Of a DNA stretch of 64,000 nucleotides, positions 50,051 to 59,802 are shown piece after piece. Where the stretch lies: NCBI RefSeq assembly GCF_003048405.1, contig NZ_PIQS01000001.1:868001-932000 (forward strand). The letters are read 5' to 3'. The position numbers and the translations under genes were made by a program. Each line of letters starts with the position of its first letter. Positions within the stretch are counted from its first letter, which is position 1. The notes below the pieces were generated by a model, which saw only the letters and a program-made list of their open reading frames with translations, searched no databases and was not told the origin of the DNA. The stretch is from Campylobacter concisus (lineage in GTDB: Bacteria; Campylobacterota; Campylobacteria; Campylobacterales; Campylobacteraceae).

Positions 50051-50398
50051 TTAACCTTTCCTTAAACATCAATCATTTTTCTCTTGGTTCTATTAAATTT
50101 CGTATTTACAAGGCTTTTATACTATTTTTCTAGGTTATTTATAAAATTTAAATAAATTTTTATTATTAATAAATTTAAAATATAACAATGCTATTTTCAT
50201 TTTATATATTCTAAGACAAACAAAATCTTCAAGATCAAATAAAAATTTTGTAAAAGACAATCTTGTAAAAATTTATCCTAAATAAGCCTTATTAATCAAA
50301 ATGTTATATTTGTATCAAATCATCCTTAAAATATAAGTTTAATCTAAATCCATAAGAGATATAATCTTGATTAAATTTATATTAACTTAGGAGGTTTC
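50051..50398. other. AT-rich gap before the dcu-type gene
   Basis: The 348 bases have no open frame and no strong palindrome. The likely control region of the dicarboxylate transporter lies in its last 100 bases. AGGAGG at 50388-50393 is a near-perfect ribosome site for that gene. Confidence 0.55.
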
Positions 50399-52066
50399 AT
50401 GGATTTTCTCATGAATTTAAGTGAAGGCATGCAGTTTGTTATCCAGCTTCTCATCGTCCTTATCTGTTTGTTCTACGGAGCTAAAAAAGGCGGTATCGCG
50501 CTTGGTATGCTAGGCGGTATCGGTCTTATAGTCCTCGTTTTTGGATTTAATATCGAGCCTGGTAAGCCAGCTATTGATGTTATGCTAACTATCCTCGCTG
50601 TTGTTGTGGCAAGTGCTACGCTTCAAGCTAGTGGTGGTCTTGATGTTATGCTTCAAATAGCAGAAACTATACTTAGAAAAAATCCAAAGTATGTAAGTAT
50701 CTTGGCTCCATTTGTAACATGTACGCTTACTATTTTATGCGGTACTGGACACGTTGTTTATACCGTGCTTCCTATCGTTTATGATATCGCTATCAAAAAT
50801 GGTATCCGCCCAGAGCGACCAATGGCAGCAAGCTCAATAGCTTCACAAATGGGTATCATCGCTAGCCCAGTTTCAGTTGCTGTTGTAACTCTTACAAGCT
50901 TTCTTATTAATGCTAAAACTCACCTAGCTGGCTTTGATGGATATTTAGATCTTTTAAAGATTACAATTCCATCAACATTTTGCGGTGTTTTGGCGGTAGG
51001 AATTTTTAGCTGGTTTAGAGGCAAAGATCTTGATAAAGACGAAGTATTTCAAACAAAGCTTCAAGATCCTGAGTTTAAAAAATATGTTTATGGCGATAGT
51101 GCGACACTTTTAGGTAAAAAGCTTCCTGGCTATCAATGGGCTGCGATGTGGATATTTTTAGGCTCTATCCTTGTAGTTGCGCTTCTTGGATATTTTAAAG
51201 ATCTTCGCCCAAGCTGGACTACTTACAAAGACGCAACAGTCGTTCAAGTAATAGCCAACCTTCCAACTGAGCAAAAAGTCTTAAAAACCTTAAAAATAAA
51301 AGATGCTAGCATCCAAACAGAGGCGGCTGAGCTAAAAGTAGCAAACGATAAGCTAAATGCTAATCAAAAAGCTCAATCAGTCAAAATCATCGGCAAAGAT
51401 GCAAATCAAACTCTTACTCGTACGGCTGATGGCGCAGTAACATATATAAATGAAAAAGGCGCAAAAGAAGAATTTCAAGGTGCTTACATCAATATAAGCA
51501 ACAAACAAGCATCTTCAAAAAGCCTAAGCATGGTTCATGTTATCCAAATTTTCATGCTTTTAACTGGTGCTATCATCTTAATCTTTACACCAACAGATGC
51601 TAGCAAGATCGGTAAAAACGAGATATTTAGATCAGGTATGATTGCTCTTGTTGCAGTTTTTGGTATCTCTTGGATGGCTGAGACTATGTTTGCAGTACAC
51701 ACTCCGATGATGAAGGAGGCGCTAGGAAGCATCGTAAAAGAGCACCCTTGGACTTATGCGGTTATGCTTTTGATTATCTCAAAATTTGTAAATTCTCAAG
51801 CTGCAGCCTTGGTTGCTTTTGTGCCATTAGCATTAAATATCGATGTTAATCCTGCTATCATTCTAGCTTTTGCGCCAGCTTGCTACGGATACTACATCCT
51901 GCCAACATATCCAAGCGACCTTGCGGCTATTCAGTTTGATAGAAGTGGTACGACACATATTGGTAAATTTGTTATCAATCACAGCTTTATCATTCCGGGT
52001 CTTATTGGTGTTATATCCTCTTGTATATTTGGCTATATTTTTGCAACTGCTTTTGGATATCTATAA
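50399..52066 (+). CDS. Anaerobic C4-dicarboxylate transporter (DcuA/DcuB family) with inserted domain
   Basis: A 555-residue inner-membrane carrier for fumarate, succinate or aspartate exchange. Dcu-family blocks are clear: [64 protein letters not shown], and the C-terminal [21 protein letters not shown]. coli members are ~440 residues. The excess is a soluble segment at ~275-375, rich in Lys, Ala and Asn, between DLRPSW and [11 protein letters not shown] leave the choice between dcuA and dcuB open. A bidirectional hairpin follows. Confidence 0.9.
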   Translation: MDFLMNLSEGMQFVIQLLIVLICLFYGAKKGGIALGMLGGIGLIVLVFGFNIEPGKPAIDVMLTILAVVVASATLQASGGLDVMLQIAETILRKNPKYVSILAPFVTCTLTILCGTGHVVYTVLPIVYDIAIKNGIRPERPMAASSIASQMGIIASPVSVAVVTLTSFLINAKTHLAGFDGYLDLLKITIPSTFCGVLAVGIFSWFRGKDLDKDEVFQTKLQDPEFKKYVYGDSATLLGKKLPGYQWAAMWIFLGSILVVALLGYFKDLRPSWTTYKDATVVQVIANLPTEQKVLKTLKIKDASIQTEAAELKVANDKLNANQKAQSVKIIGKDANQTLTRTADGAVTYINEKGAKEEFQGAYINISNKQASSKSLSMVHVIQIFMLLTGAIILIFTPTDASKIGKNEIFRSGMIALVAVFGISWMAETMFAVHTPMMKEALGSIVKEHPWTYAVMLLIISKFVNSQAAALVAFVPLALNIDVNPAIILAFAPACYGYYILPTYPSDLAAIQFDRSGTTHIGKFVINHSFIIPGLIGVISSCIFGYIFATAFGYL

Positions 52067-52078
52067 TAGATAAATTCT

Positions 52079-52110
52079 CTCTTGCTGCTAGTAATTTCTA
52101 GCGGCAAGAG
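52079..52110. terminator. Bidirectional terminator between dcu-type gene and flhB
   Basis: CTCTTGCTGCTAG and CTAGCGGCAAGAG form a 13-bp stem with one G-U pair and a TAATTT loop, between two convergent genes. Confidence 0.85.
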
Positions 52111-52119
52111 CAGAATTTA

Positions 52120-53193
52120 TCAAAGCTTATCTTTAAATTTTTGTTTATTGCTCATATAAACGAAGCTTAGCACTTCGGCCACGGCTCTAAAAAGATGTGC
52201 TGGTATCGTATCATCGACTTCACAAATTTTATAAAGCTCTCTTGCGAGTGGTGGGTTTTCATAAATTTGCACGCCATTTTCAACGGCTATTTTTTTGATT
52301 TGCAGTGCTAAAAAATCAACACCTTTGGCAAGTATTATCGGCGCCTCGTCGCGACTTTTATCATATCTTATCGCCACGGCGTAGTGAGTAGGGTTTGTGA
52401 TGACTACGTCAGCTTGTGGGATATTTTGCATCATTCGACGCTTGGCTGCACGCATTTGCGCTTGACGAATTCTGCCTTTTACCTGAGGATCTCCTTCCAT
52501 TTGCTTATACTCATCTTTTATCTCTTGCTTGCTCATACGAAGGTCTTTAAAATATTGAAAACGCACAATTAGAAGGTCGATAAGTCCGATCACAAAAAGT
52601 ATAAAAAGCATGACACTAACAAGAATGATGAGCTTTTCTTTTAGCCAAGCAAGCTGATCAAACATAGAAAAAAAGAGCGTGTGCGGTAGCTCCTTTATAA
52701 ACTGCAAGAAAAAATAAAATCCAACTCCAAAGACGATGCTAACTTTTAGCACGATTTTGATGCTATCTATCACTTTTTTCATCGAGAATAAATTTTTTAG
52801 TCCCTTTAGTGGATTTATTTTGCCAAAATTTGGCATTATAGGCTTTGTGGTAAAGATAAATCCAAACTGCATTACATTTGCGATGACACCAGCGATCGCC
52901 ACACAGATACAAACTGGAAGTATCATAAGAAGCGACCTTGCAAAGGTATTTACGACGATTAGTTTCACTGTCGGTAAGGTCAGTGGCTGACCGATAAATT
53001 TTGAGTAGTAGATATAAAGTGAGATGATCTGTTCTTTCATAAAATTTAGCATCGCAAGCAGTACACCAATAGCGATAACAAGGGTCACGAACCCAGCTAG
53101 GTCCTGACTTTTGGGGACGTTACCATCCTTTTTGGCATCTTCTATCTTTTTGGGGGTCGCTTCTTCGGTTTTTTCCTGATCTTCGCCTGCCAT
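52120..53193 (-). CDS. flhB: Flagellar export apparatus protein FlhB
   Basis: A 357-residue inner-membrane protein of the flagellar type III export gate, which switches substrate specificity after self-cleavage. I choose the ATG at 53193 (MAGEDQEKTEEATPKKIEDAK) with GGATAAAG before it. Four helices lie at about 30-210. The autocleavage motif NPTH is present in VVITNPTHYAVAIRYD, followed by the cytoplasmic domain with AKGVDFLALQIKKIA. It is intact. No other flagellar gene is adjacent except pflB far upstream. Confidence 0.96.
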   Translation of the reverse strand: MAGEDQEKTEEATPKKIEDAKKDGNVPKSQDLAGFVTLVIAIGVLLAMLNFMKEQIISLYIYYSKFIGQPLTLPTVKLIVVNTFARSLLMILPVCICVAIAGVIANVMQFGFIFTTKPIMPNFGKINPLKGLKNLFSMKKVIDSIKIVLKVSIVFGVGFYFFLQFIKELPHTLFFSMFDQLAWLKEKLIILVSVMLFILFVIGLIDLLIVRFQYFKDLRMSKQEIKDEYKQMEGDPQVKGRIRQAQMRAAKRRMMQNIPQADVVITNPTHYAVAIRYDKSRDEAPIILAKGVDFLALQIKKIAVENGVQIYENPPLARELYKICEVDDTIPAHLFRAVAEVLSFVYMSNKQKFKDKL

Positions 53194-53325
53194 CTTTATC
53201 CTAAGCTTGCTTAAATTTGGGGCGATTATAGCCAAAATGCGGTTAAACTATCCGCAAAGCCACCTTTTTGCACGTGGAAAATTAGGCATTTTTGGCTAAA
53301 ATTAGCAAAAATAAGGAGACGCAAA

Positions 53326-54288
53326 ATGTCATTTTTAGAAAGCTTATTTAACATTTTCAAAACCAAAAAGCCACCAAAAAGCGATGAAGAGCTACTTTTA
53401 GACGAGTATGCAAGCATTTACGCCGAGGTAAAAGAGAAAAATTTAAACGAATACGACTTTTTATGTGAGCTCATACGATCACTCTCTTTTTCAAGAGCTA
53501 GAAGTTACGACTTTTGCCTTGAAAAGTGCCTAGCTGAGGGCGACGCCGAGGCACTAAATGATCTTATCTTTCAATACGCTAAGCTGAATTTACTCCCAGG
53601 ATGTAGCGGCGGATACGATCAGTGCGAGAAGCTCATACCAGCGTTTTTTGCTATCGCTTGTGACGACACAGATAGCATGGAGAGGATCTTTCCAAAAGAC
53701 CTGCCACCTAGCAAAAACGGCTATAAATTTCTATGCGTCATGCACGATCTGCTCACAGCGATGCTTTGGCAAGATGAAAATTTACTTGCCCCTGCCCTAG
53801 AAAAAGCCCGCACTTTTGCAGAGTCTAAAAAGCCAACAAACGAAAGAGAGGCGGTTAAATTTATGCTCGCCCTACACGAAAAAGATACGGCTGCTATGAG
53901 CGAGCATTTGCAGAAATTTTGCTCCACTTTTGGTAGGACGGAGGCGCCTAAATTTGAAAAACGCCTCTACATCTTCGCTCACGGACTTCACGCACTAGCG
54001 CGCTACTTTTTGCCATTTGAGCTCTTTAAAGAGATAAAGCTACCAAAAAACGAAAATTTCAGTAAATTTTACGCACAAAGGCTCTTTCAAAATGAAATTC
54101 CTAAGCCAAAACTCTATTTTACTTTGCCACCTGAATTTGAACTGATAAATGTGATCTTAAGCGCACCAGCAGCCAAAACACTGATATATCAGCCACATTT
54201 ACCAAATGACAAAACATTTTTCCTAGATCATAGCTCTATGATAAGAAATTTGGTGGGTGAGATCATAAAATCAGGGGCATTAAAGTAG
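53326..54288 (+). CDS. Hypothetical protein, possibly Imm49-like
   Basis: A 320-residue soluble, helical protein with no signal peptide, starting at an ATG after AAGGAGACGCAAA. Recognisable blocks are GYKFLCVMHDLLTAMLW, a KKPTNEREAVKFMLALHEKD helix pair, and HGLHALARYFLPFELFKEIKLP. The latter pattern reminds me of Imm49-type immunity proteins of polymorphic toxin systems, but no toxin gene is beside it. It stands alone between flhB and rplU on the plus strand. I cannot confirm the family by eye. Confidence 0.65.
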   Translation: MSFLESLFNIFKTKKPPKSDEELLLDEYASIYAEVKEKNLNEYDFLCELIRSLSFSRARSYDFCLEKCLAEGDAEALNDLIFQYAKLNLLPGCSGGYDQCEKLIPAFFAIACDDTDSMERIFPKDLPPSKNGYKFLCVMHDLLTAMLWQDENLLAPALEKARTFAESKKPTNEREAVKFMLALHEKDTAAMSEHLQKFCSTFGRTEAPKFEKRLYIFAHGLHALARYFLPFELFKEIKLPKNENFSKFYAQRLFQNEIPKPKLYFTLPPEFELINVILSAPAAKTLIYQPHLPNDKTFFLDHSSMIRNLVGEIIKSGALK

Positions 54289-54395
54289 AATTTATAAACT
54301 TTTAGTTAACATTCACACCTTACAACCAACAAAGCTCCATAAATCTTTTGCAAAAAAGTGCTTTTTGGTCTTACCAAATTTTAGAAAGGTAGAGT

Positions 54396-54710
54396 ATGTC
54401 AAAATACGCTATATTTAAGCATGGCGGTAAGCAATATCGTGTTGGCGAGGGCGAGTACCTTAAGCTAGATCACTTTAGTGCTGAAGCTAAATCAACCGTT
54501 GAGATTACAGAAGTTTTGGCTGTAAATGACGGCGAAGTAAAGGTAGGTGCGCCATTTGTGAAGGGTGCAAAAGTTGTTCTTGAGGTCGTAAATGAAGGCA
54601 AAGACAAAAAAGTAGTTATCTACAAAAAACGCAGACGTAAAGACTCAAAACTAAAACGCGGCTTTAGAAGACAATTTACACGTGTAAAAGTCGTAAGTAT
54701 CGTAGCTTAA
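54396..54710 (+). CDS. rplU: 50S ribosomal protein L21
   Basis: A 104-residue L21: [21 protein letters not shown] and the basic C-terminal [23 protein letters not shown]. It binds 23S rRNA with L20. It is the first gene of the rplU-rpmA pair, with an AGAAAGG ribosome site; rpmA follows after 11 bases, as in other bacteria. Confidence 0.97.
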   Translation: MSKYAIFKHGGKQYRVGEGEYLKLDHFSAEAKSTVEITEVLAVNDGEVKVGAPFVKGAKVVLEVVNEGKDKKVVIYKKRRRKDSKLKRGFRRQFTRVKVVSIVA

Positions 54711-54721
54711 GGAGATAAGAT

Positions 54722-54979
54722 ATGGCACACAAAAAAGGTCAAGGTTCAACCCAAAATAACCGTGATAGTATCGGACGCCGATTAGGTGTTAAGAAATTTG
54801 GTGGTGAGTTCGTTCGTGCTGGAAATATAATCATCCGCCAAAGAGGAACAGCAACTCACGCTGGAAATAACGTAGGTCTTGGCAAAGATCACACTATTTT
54901 TGCATTAGTTGATGGCTTTGTAAAATTTGAAAGACTTGATAAAAACAGAAAAAAAGTATCTGTTTATCCAGCTGCATAA
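54722..54979 (+). CDS. rpmA: 50S ribosomal protein L27
   Basis: An 85-residue L27 with [24 protein letters not shown] and [20 protein letters not shown]. The N-terminus reads [10 protein letters not shown], so it lacks the cleaved extension seen in Firmicutes; its tail reaches the peptidyl-transferase centre. A hairpin with a T-rich tail follows its stop. Confidence 0.97.
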   Translation: MAHKKGQGSTQNNRDSIGRRLGVKKFGGEFVRAGNIIIRQRGTATHAGNNVGLGKDHTIFALVDGFVKFERLDKNRKKVSVYPAA

Positions 54980-54983
54980 TCTC

Positions 54984-55008
54984 AGGGGCAATCGCCCCTT
55001 TCTTTCTT
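54984..55008 (+). terminator. Rho-independent terminator after rpmA
   Basis: AGGGGC-AATC-GCCCCT forms a GC-rich 6-bp stem, followed by TTTCTTTCTT. Confidence 0.9.
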
Positions 55009-55172
55009 AAAATTATTCAAAAATCAAAATTTTTATTTAGTGTTTAGAATTTTTCAAATAGCTGTTTGAGAGAAATTTTAAATCAATCACAACTCTATAT
55101 TTCGAGCTTCATGGTACTTATATTTGCTTTATTTTAATCAAGATATCACGATTTAATTTCAGTAAAGTTGGA

Positions 55173-55178
55173 TATAAT
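55173..55178 (+). promoter_or_regulatory. -10 box for obgE
   Basis: TATAAT in GTTGGATATAATCCAAA, 26 bases before the ATG. The rpmA terminator upstream makes a separate promoter needed. Confidence 0.65.
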
Positions 55179-55203
55179 CCAAATAAAAAATTTAAGGTAA
55201 AAA

Positions 55204-56262
55204 ATGTTTATAGATAGTGCAAGATTGACTCTAAGTTCGGGGCATGGTGGAGCTGGAGCTGTGAGTTTTCGCCGTGAAAAACACGTCATTTTAGGCGGTC
55301 CTGATGGCGGAGATGGCGGAGATGGCGGAGATGTTTATTTTGTTTGTGACAACAATACCCATACTTTAGCAAATTATAAGGGTAAAAGAGCCATGAAGGC
55401 TGGCAATGGTGAAGCTGGCATGGGCAAGCGAATGACCGGCAAAAAGGGCGAAAATTTAGAACTCATAGTCCCTCCTGGCACAGCTGTTTATGACGCACAG
55501 ACAAATGAACTACTCTGTGATATAGTTAGCGAGGGTCAAAAGACGCTATTTTTAAAGGGCGGTAAAGGCGGACTCGGAAATTTCCACTTCAAAAGCTCTA
55601 TCAATCAAGCTCCAGAATACGCACAAAAAGGCATGCCTGAAGAGAGCATTGAAGTAAGGCTCGAGTTAAAGCTCATTGCTGATGTTGGTTTGGTGGGCTT
55701 TCCAAATGTTGGTAAATCAACGCTTATTTCAACAGTATCAAATGCCAAACCACAGATCGCAAACTACGAATTTACGACGCTTACGCCAAAGCTTGGACTT
55801 GTCGAGGTCGATGAGTTTAGTGGCTTTGTCATGGCTGACATCCCTGGTATCATCGAAGGGGCGAGCGATGGACGCGGTTTAGGCGTTAAATTTCTAAAAC
55901 ATATCGAGCGAAATAAAATTTTACTTTTTATGATAGATGGAGCAAACTATAGAGGTATGAGCGAGCAGTTTAGTGTGCTGAAAGAAGAAGTCGCTAAATT
56001 TTCAAGCGTACTTGCTAGCAGGGACTATGCTATCGCTATCACCAGAGTCGATGCGGCGGAAAATTTAGATGAAAATATAAAAGAATTTATGAAATTTTTA
56101 AAGCTAAAGCCAGAGCAAAACGGTAAATTTATCTACAAACAAGATTTACTCAGCTTTGATCATTCAAAGCCATATTTTATTTTGCCGATCTCATCAGCGA
56201 CAAATGAGAACATCGACGAGCTTAAATTTGCACTTCTTGAGCTACTTAAAAATGAGCTTTGA
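55204..56262 (+). CDS. obgE: GTPase ObgE
   Basis: A 352-residue Obg GTPase involved in 50S maturation and stress control. The Gly-rich Obg fold (residues 1-157, [31 protein letters not shown]) precedes the G domain with G1 [11 protein letters not shown]3 DIPGI, and RVDA in place of NKxD. A C-terminal extension is short. It leads into an EF-hand protein where C. jejuni has proB (recalled). Confidence 0.97.
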   Translation: MFIDSARLTLSSGHGGAGAVSFRREKHVILGGPDGGDGGDGGDVYFVCDNNTHTLANYKGKRAMKAGNGEAGMGKRMTGKKGENLELIVPPGTAVYDAQTNELLCDIVSEGQKTLFLKGGKGGLGNFHFKSSINQAPEYAQKGMPEESIEVRLELKLIADVGLVGFPNVGKSTLISTVSNAKPQIANYEFTTLTPKLGLVEVDEFSGFVMADIPGIIEGASDGRGLGVKFLKHIERNKILLFMIDGANYRGMSEQFSVLKEEVAKFSSVLASRDYAIAITRVDAAENLDENIKEFMKFLKLKPEQNGKFIYKQDLLSFDHSKPYFILPISSATNENIDELKFALLELLKNEL

Positions 56263-56308
56263 GTTGCAACTTTTTAGTGCTTTGGGCATAGATTTTTAAG
56301 AGTATAAA

Positions 56309-56644
56309 ATGAAGAAATTTTTTTACATTATGCTATTTTACTTTAGCGCATATAGCTGTGATCCAGCGGATCCGGCATATATGTTTTTGGATTACAATGA
56401 CATAGATCGTGACGGCATGCTAAATTTAGATGAGTGGACGTCCTGCAAAGTGCCATCAGCGCTAAAAATAGCACCAGATCTATGCACTAGTGAGGAATTT
56501 AAGAGGCTGGATCTTGATCGTAGTGGCAAAGTTAGCATTAATGAGCTAGGAAGTTTGATATTTCAAAAGATTGACTGGCAAGAAGATCCATGTGCCTCTT
56601 GGCTGACTGGCAGTAAAAACGTAGATCAAAATAAAAGTCGTTGA
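56309..56644 (+). CDS. Secreted EF-hand protein
   Basis: A 111-residue protein with a signal peptide (MKKFFYIMLFYFSAYS) and two canonical EF-hand loops, DIDRDGMLNLDE (32-43) and DLDRSGKVSINE (68-79). Both keep the Ca-binding Asp at 1 and 3, Gly at 6 and Glu at 12. Four cysteines follow the signal, possibly as disulphides. It likely binds Ca2+ in the periplasm. No partner is known. It lies between obgE and fmt. Confidence 0.8.
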   Translation: MKKFFYIMLFYFSAYSCDPADPAYMFLDYNDIDRDGMLNLDEWTSCKVPSALKIAPDLCTSEEFKRLDLDRSGKVSINELGSLIFQKIDWQEDPCASWLTGSKNVDQNKSR

Positions 56645-56660
56645 AATTTAAAGGAAAGTG

Positions 56661-57566
56661 ATGAATGTAGTTTTTATGGGGACGCCTGATTATGCTGTTA
56701 GGATACTTAGGCATCTAAAAGAGGCTGGCTTTAATATAAAAGCAGTCTTTACTCAGCCTGATAAGCCGGTTGGTAGAAAGCAAATTTTAACTCCAAGCGA
56801 GGTAAAAATTTACGCGCAAAACGAGCTAGCAGGAGTGCCTGTCCTTACTCCAAATACACTAAAAGATGAGGCGGTTGTTGCCGAGCTAAAGGCATTTGAG
56901 CCTAAATTTATCGTGGTTGCCGCATACGGTAAAATTTTGCCGCAAAGCGTGCTTGACGTGGCGACTTGTATAAATTTACACGCCTCGATCCTGCCTAAAT
57001 ACCGCGGCGCAAGCCCCATTCAAAGCGCGCTACTAGCTGGCGAAAAGCAGACGGGCGTGACGGCGATGCTGATGGATGCGGGGCTTGACATGGGCGATAT
57101 GCTTGATTTTGCCTACACGCCTTGCGAGACGAAGATGTCAAGCGAGCTTTTTAGTGAGCTTGGCGAGCTTGGCGGTGAGCTAATCGTAAAAGTGCTTAAA
57201 AATTTTGAAAATTTAAAGCCACAAAAGCAAGACGATGCGCAGGCCACGCACTGCAAAAAGATAAGCAAGAGCGACGGGCTTTTTAGCTTTGATGAAGATG
57301 CGGGGCAAATTTATAATAAATTTCGTGCGCTCACACCTTGGCCGGGGCTTTATTTGGCAAGTGGGCTAAAAATTTTATCGCTTGAGCTAAGCGATAAAAG
57401 TGGCAAAAGCGGAGAAATTTTAAGTATAGAAAAAGATCACGTTGTGGTTGCTTGCAAGGGTGGGGCAGTCAAAATTTATGAGCTTCAAGAGCCAAGCAAA
57501 AAGCCAACAAACGCAAAAGCATATATAAATGGTAAGCGCCTTAGCGTTGGCGATGAATTAAAATAA
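56661..57566 (+). CDS. fmt: Methionyl-tRNA formyltransferase
   Basis: A 301-residue enzyme that formylates initiator Met-tRNA. NVVFMGTPDYAVRIL opens the Rossmann domain, and the catalytic Asn-His-Asp block is CINLHASILPKYRGASPIQSALLAGEKQTGVTAMLMDAGLDMGDML. The C-terminal OB-like domain starts near ~205 with FRALTPWPGLY. I use the ATG at 56661 after AAGGAA; GTG three bases earlier is possible. thiD follows after 16 bases. Confidence 0.96.
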   Translation: MNVVFMGTPDYAVRILRHLKEAGFNIKAVFTQPDKPVGRKQILTPSEVKIYAQNELAGVPVLTPNTLKDEAVVAELKAFEPKFIVVAAYGKILPQSVLDVATCINLHASILPKYRGASPIQSALLAGEKQTGVTAMLMDAGLDMGDMLDFAYTPCETKMSSELFSELGELGGELIVKVLKNFENLKPQKQDDAQATHCKKISKSDGLFSFDEDAGQIYNKFRALTPWPGLYLASGLKILSLELSDKSGKSGEILSIEKDHVVVACKGGAVKIYELQEPSKKPTNAKAYINGKRLSVGDELK

Positions 57567-57582
57567 ATTTAAAGGAGCGGTT

Positions 57583-58371
57583 ATGAAAAATGCGCTAAGC
57601 ATAGCAGGCGTTGATCCAAGTGGCGGAGCTGGAGTTTTAGCTGATATAAAGGTATTTATAGCACACGGCGTATATGCGATGGGAGCGATCACAGCGGTCA
57701 CCGCTCAAAATACAAAGGGCATATTTGGTATGCAGTTAGTCGATACTAAGCTCATCGAGGACCAGATCAAGGCGATATTTGATGATATAAGAGTTGATGT
57801 GGTAAAAATAGGCGTTGTCCCAAGCGTTGAGATCATCAAAAGCGTCGCAAAAACGCTAAGAGAGATCAAAAATTTACCGCCAGTCGTGCTTGATCCTGTT
57901 ATGAGCTGTAAAAATGGCGACATCTGGCTAGAGGGCGCTGCAAAAGACGCGATCGTGGAGGAGCTTTTCCCGCTTGCAAGCGTGATCACGCCAAATATCT
58001 TTGAAGCGCGCGAAATTTTAAAGCGTGAGCTAAAAGGCGAGGGTGAGCTAAAAGAGGCTTGCAAGGATCTTTTGAAATTTGGCACAAAGAGCGTCTATCT
58101 AAAATGTGGCGAGCTTGACGGCAAGTCGCTTGATATATTTTATGATGGCAGCGAGTATGAAATTTTTAGCGATGAGCGTATAAAAACGACCGCAACTCAC
58201 GGCTCAGGCTGCTCGCTATCAAGCGCGATCGCTTCAAATTTAGCAAATGGCCAAAGCCTAAAAGAGAGCGTAAAAAATGCGCATGATTATATCTTTAACG
58301 CTATCAAAAACGCGGTCATCATCGGCGGTGGACAAAATCCGGTAAATCACTTCTATAAATTTAAGGTGTGA
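57583..58371 (+). CDS. thiD: HMP/HMP-phosphate kinase
   Basis: A 262-residue ribokinase-family kinase that phosphorylates hydroxymethylpyrimidine twice for thiamine synthesis. AGVDPSGGAGVLADIK opens the protein, TAVTAQNTKGI follows, and the ATP-site TTATHGSGCSLSSAIASNLANG gives the anion hole and catalytic Asp. Length is normal. It ends one base before birA, and both sit between fmt and parA. Confidence 0.95.
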   Translation: MKNALSIAGVDPSGGAGVLADIKVFIAHGVYAMGAITAVTAQNTKGIFGMQLVDTKLIEDQIKAIFDDIRVDVVKIGVVPSVEIIKSVAKTLREIKNLPPVVLDPVMSCKNGDIWLEGAAKDAIVEELFPLASVITPNIFEAREILKRELKGEGELKEACKDLLKFGTKSVYLKCGELDGKSLDIFYDGSEYEIFSDERIKTTATHGSGCSLSSAIASNLANGQSLKESVKNAHDYIFNAIKNAVIIGGGQNPVNHFYKFKV

Positions 58372-58372
58372 T

Positions 58373-59008
58373 TTGAAAGTAGAGTTTTTTCAAAGTCTGC
58401 CCTCGACACAGGAATTTTTGATAGAGGCCCTAAAAAACGGCGAGATAAAACCTCCACATATGGTTGTGGCGTATAATCAAACCAAAGGCATCGGCAGCCG
58501 CGGTAACAGCTGGGAGGGGCTTGGCGGAAATTTGTTTATGTCCTTTTGCATGAGCGAAGATGAGCTGCCAAGCGATATACCTCCGCCCTCGATCTCGATA
58601 TATTTTTCTATGCTGATGCGCGAAGTTTTGAGCGAACTTGGCTCAAAGTGTTGGCTAAAATGGCCAAATGATTTTTACGTGGACGAGCGTAAAATAGGTG
58701 GCACTTTGACAAATAAAGTGGATGAAATTTACATCTGCGGTATGGGAATAAATTTAACAAGTGCGCCCGAGAATGCGGGCATTTTGGATATAAAAACTAG
58801 CGTAGATGAGCTAGTTTGGGGCTTTGTTAGTATGCTTGATAAAAAGATTTTATGGAAGCCAATTTTTAGCAAATTTAGGATAGACTTTTGCAAGTCAAAA
58901 GGTTTTATTACGCATATTGCAAATAGAGCTGTTTCGCTTCAGGATGCTGAAATTTGCGATGATGGAGCGATCTTACTAAATGGGGAAAAGGTATATTCTT
59001 TAAGATGA
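58373..59008 (+). CDS. birA: Biotin-protein ligase
   Basis: A 211-residue BirA without the N-terminal helix-turn-helix of E. coli, hence enzyme only. Q-TKGIGSRGNSWEG is the biotinyl-AMP loop (usually GRGRxxxxW), and LKWPNDFYVDERKIGGTLTN holds the KWPND and lysine motifs. It biotinylates acetyl-CoA or pyruvate carboxylase carriers. TTG start one base after the thiD stop; parA begins inside its stop. Confidence 0.93.
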   Translation: MKVEFFQSLPSTQEFLIEALKNGEIKPPHMVVAYNQTKGIGSRGNSWEGLGGNLFMSFCMSEDELPSDIPPPSISIYFSMLMREVLSELGSKCWLKWPNDFYVDERKIGGTLTNKVDEIYICGMGINLTSAPENAGILDIKTSVDELVWGFVSMLDKKILWKPIFSKFRIDFCKSKGFITHIANRAVSLQDAEICDDGAILLNGEKVYSLR

Positions 59009-59787
59009 GCGAGATAATAACAATAGCTAATCAAAAAGGCGGCGTTGGCAAGACCACAACAGCCGTAAATTTAGCCGCATCACTGGCGGTTGCTGAGAAA
59101 AAAGTATTATTAATAGACATCGATCCACAGGCAAATGCGACAACCGGACTTGGCTTTAGTAGAAGTGACTATGAGTTTAATATCTATCACGTATTAACAG
59201 ATAGAAAAAAGCTCTCGCAAATCGTGTTAAAAACTGAGATCCCAACACTTTTTTTAGCTCCATCAAATATCGGACTTGTCGGCATCGAGCAAGAATTTAA
59301 CGATCAAAATAAGGACTATAAGCTAATCCTTAAAAATAAAATTTCAGAAGTTGTAAACGACTATGATTTTATTATCATTGATAGCCCTCCGGCACTTGGC
59401 AGCATCACGATAAATGCTCTTAGTGCAAGCGATAGCGTTATTATCCCGATTCAATGTGAATTTTATGCACTTGAGGGACTAGCGCAGATCCTAAATACAG
59501 TTAAGATCATCAAAAAAACGATAAATCCAAAGCTTAACATAAAGGGCTTTTTACCGACTATGTTTAGCTCGCAAAACAATCTCTCAAAAGAGACAATTGC
59601 AAATTTAAAGCAGCATTTTGAAAATAAGCTCTTTAAGAGTAAGGACAGCAAAGAGGAATTTGTGGTCGTTCCAAGAAATGTGAAACTTGCTGAAAGCCCA
59701 AGTTTCGGCAAGCCAGTGATACTTTATGATATAAAATCACCAGGCTCGATCGCGTATCAAAATTTGGCATATTGTATTTTAAACTAA
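59005..59787 (+). CDS. parA: Chromosome partition ATPase ParA (Soj)
   Basis: A 260-residue deviant Walker ATPase. The motif is NQKGGVGKTTTAVNLAASLA (Lys near residues 10-16), followed by DIDPQANATTGLG and IDSPPALGSITINALSA. It forms a gradient on the nucleoid to move ParB-parS complexes. Overlaps birA by four bases, parB follows after 15. Confidence 0.97.
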   Translation: MSEIITIANQKGGVGKTTTAVNLAASLAVAEKKVLLIDIDPQANATTGLGFSRSDYEFNIYHVLTDRKKLSQIVLKTEIPTLFLAPSNIGLVGIEQEFNDQNKDYKLILKNKISEVVNDYDFIIIDSPPALGSITINALSASDSVIIPIQCEFYALEGLAQILNTVKIIKKTINPKLNIKGFLPTMFSSQNNLSKETIANLKQHFENKLFKSKDSKEEFVVVPRNVKLAESPSFGKPVILYDIKSPGSIAYQNLAYCILN

Positions 59788-59802
59788 AAAATAAGGAAAA
59801 AA

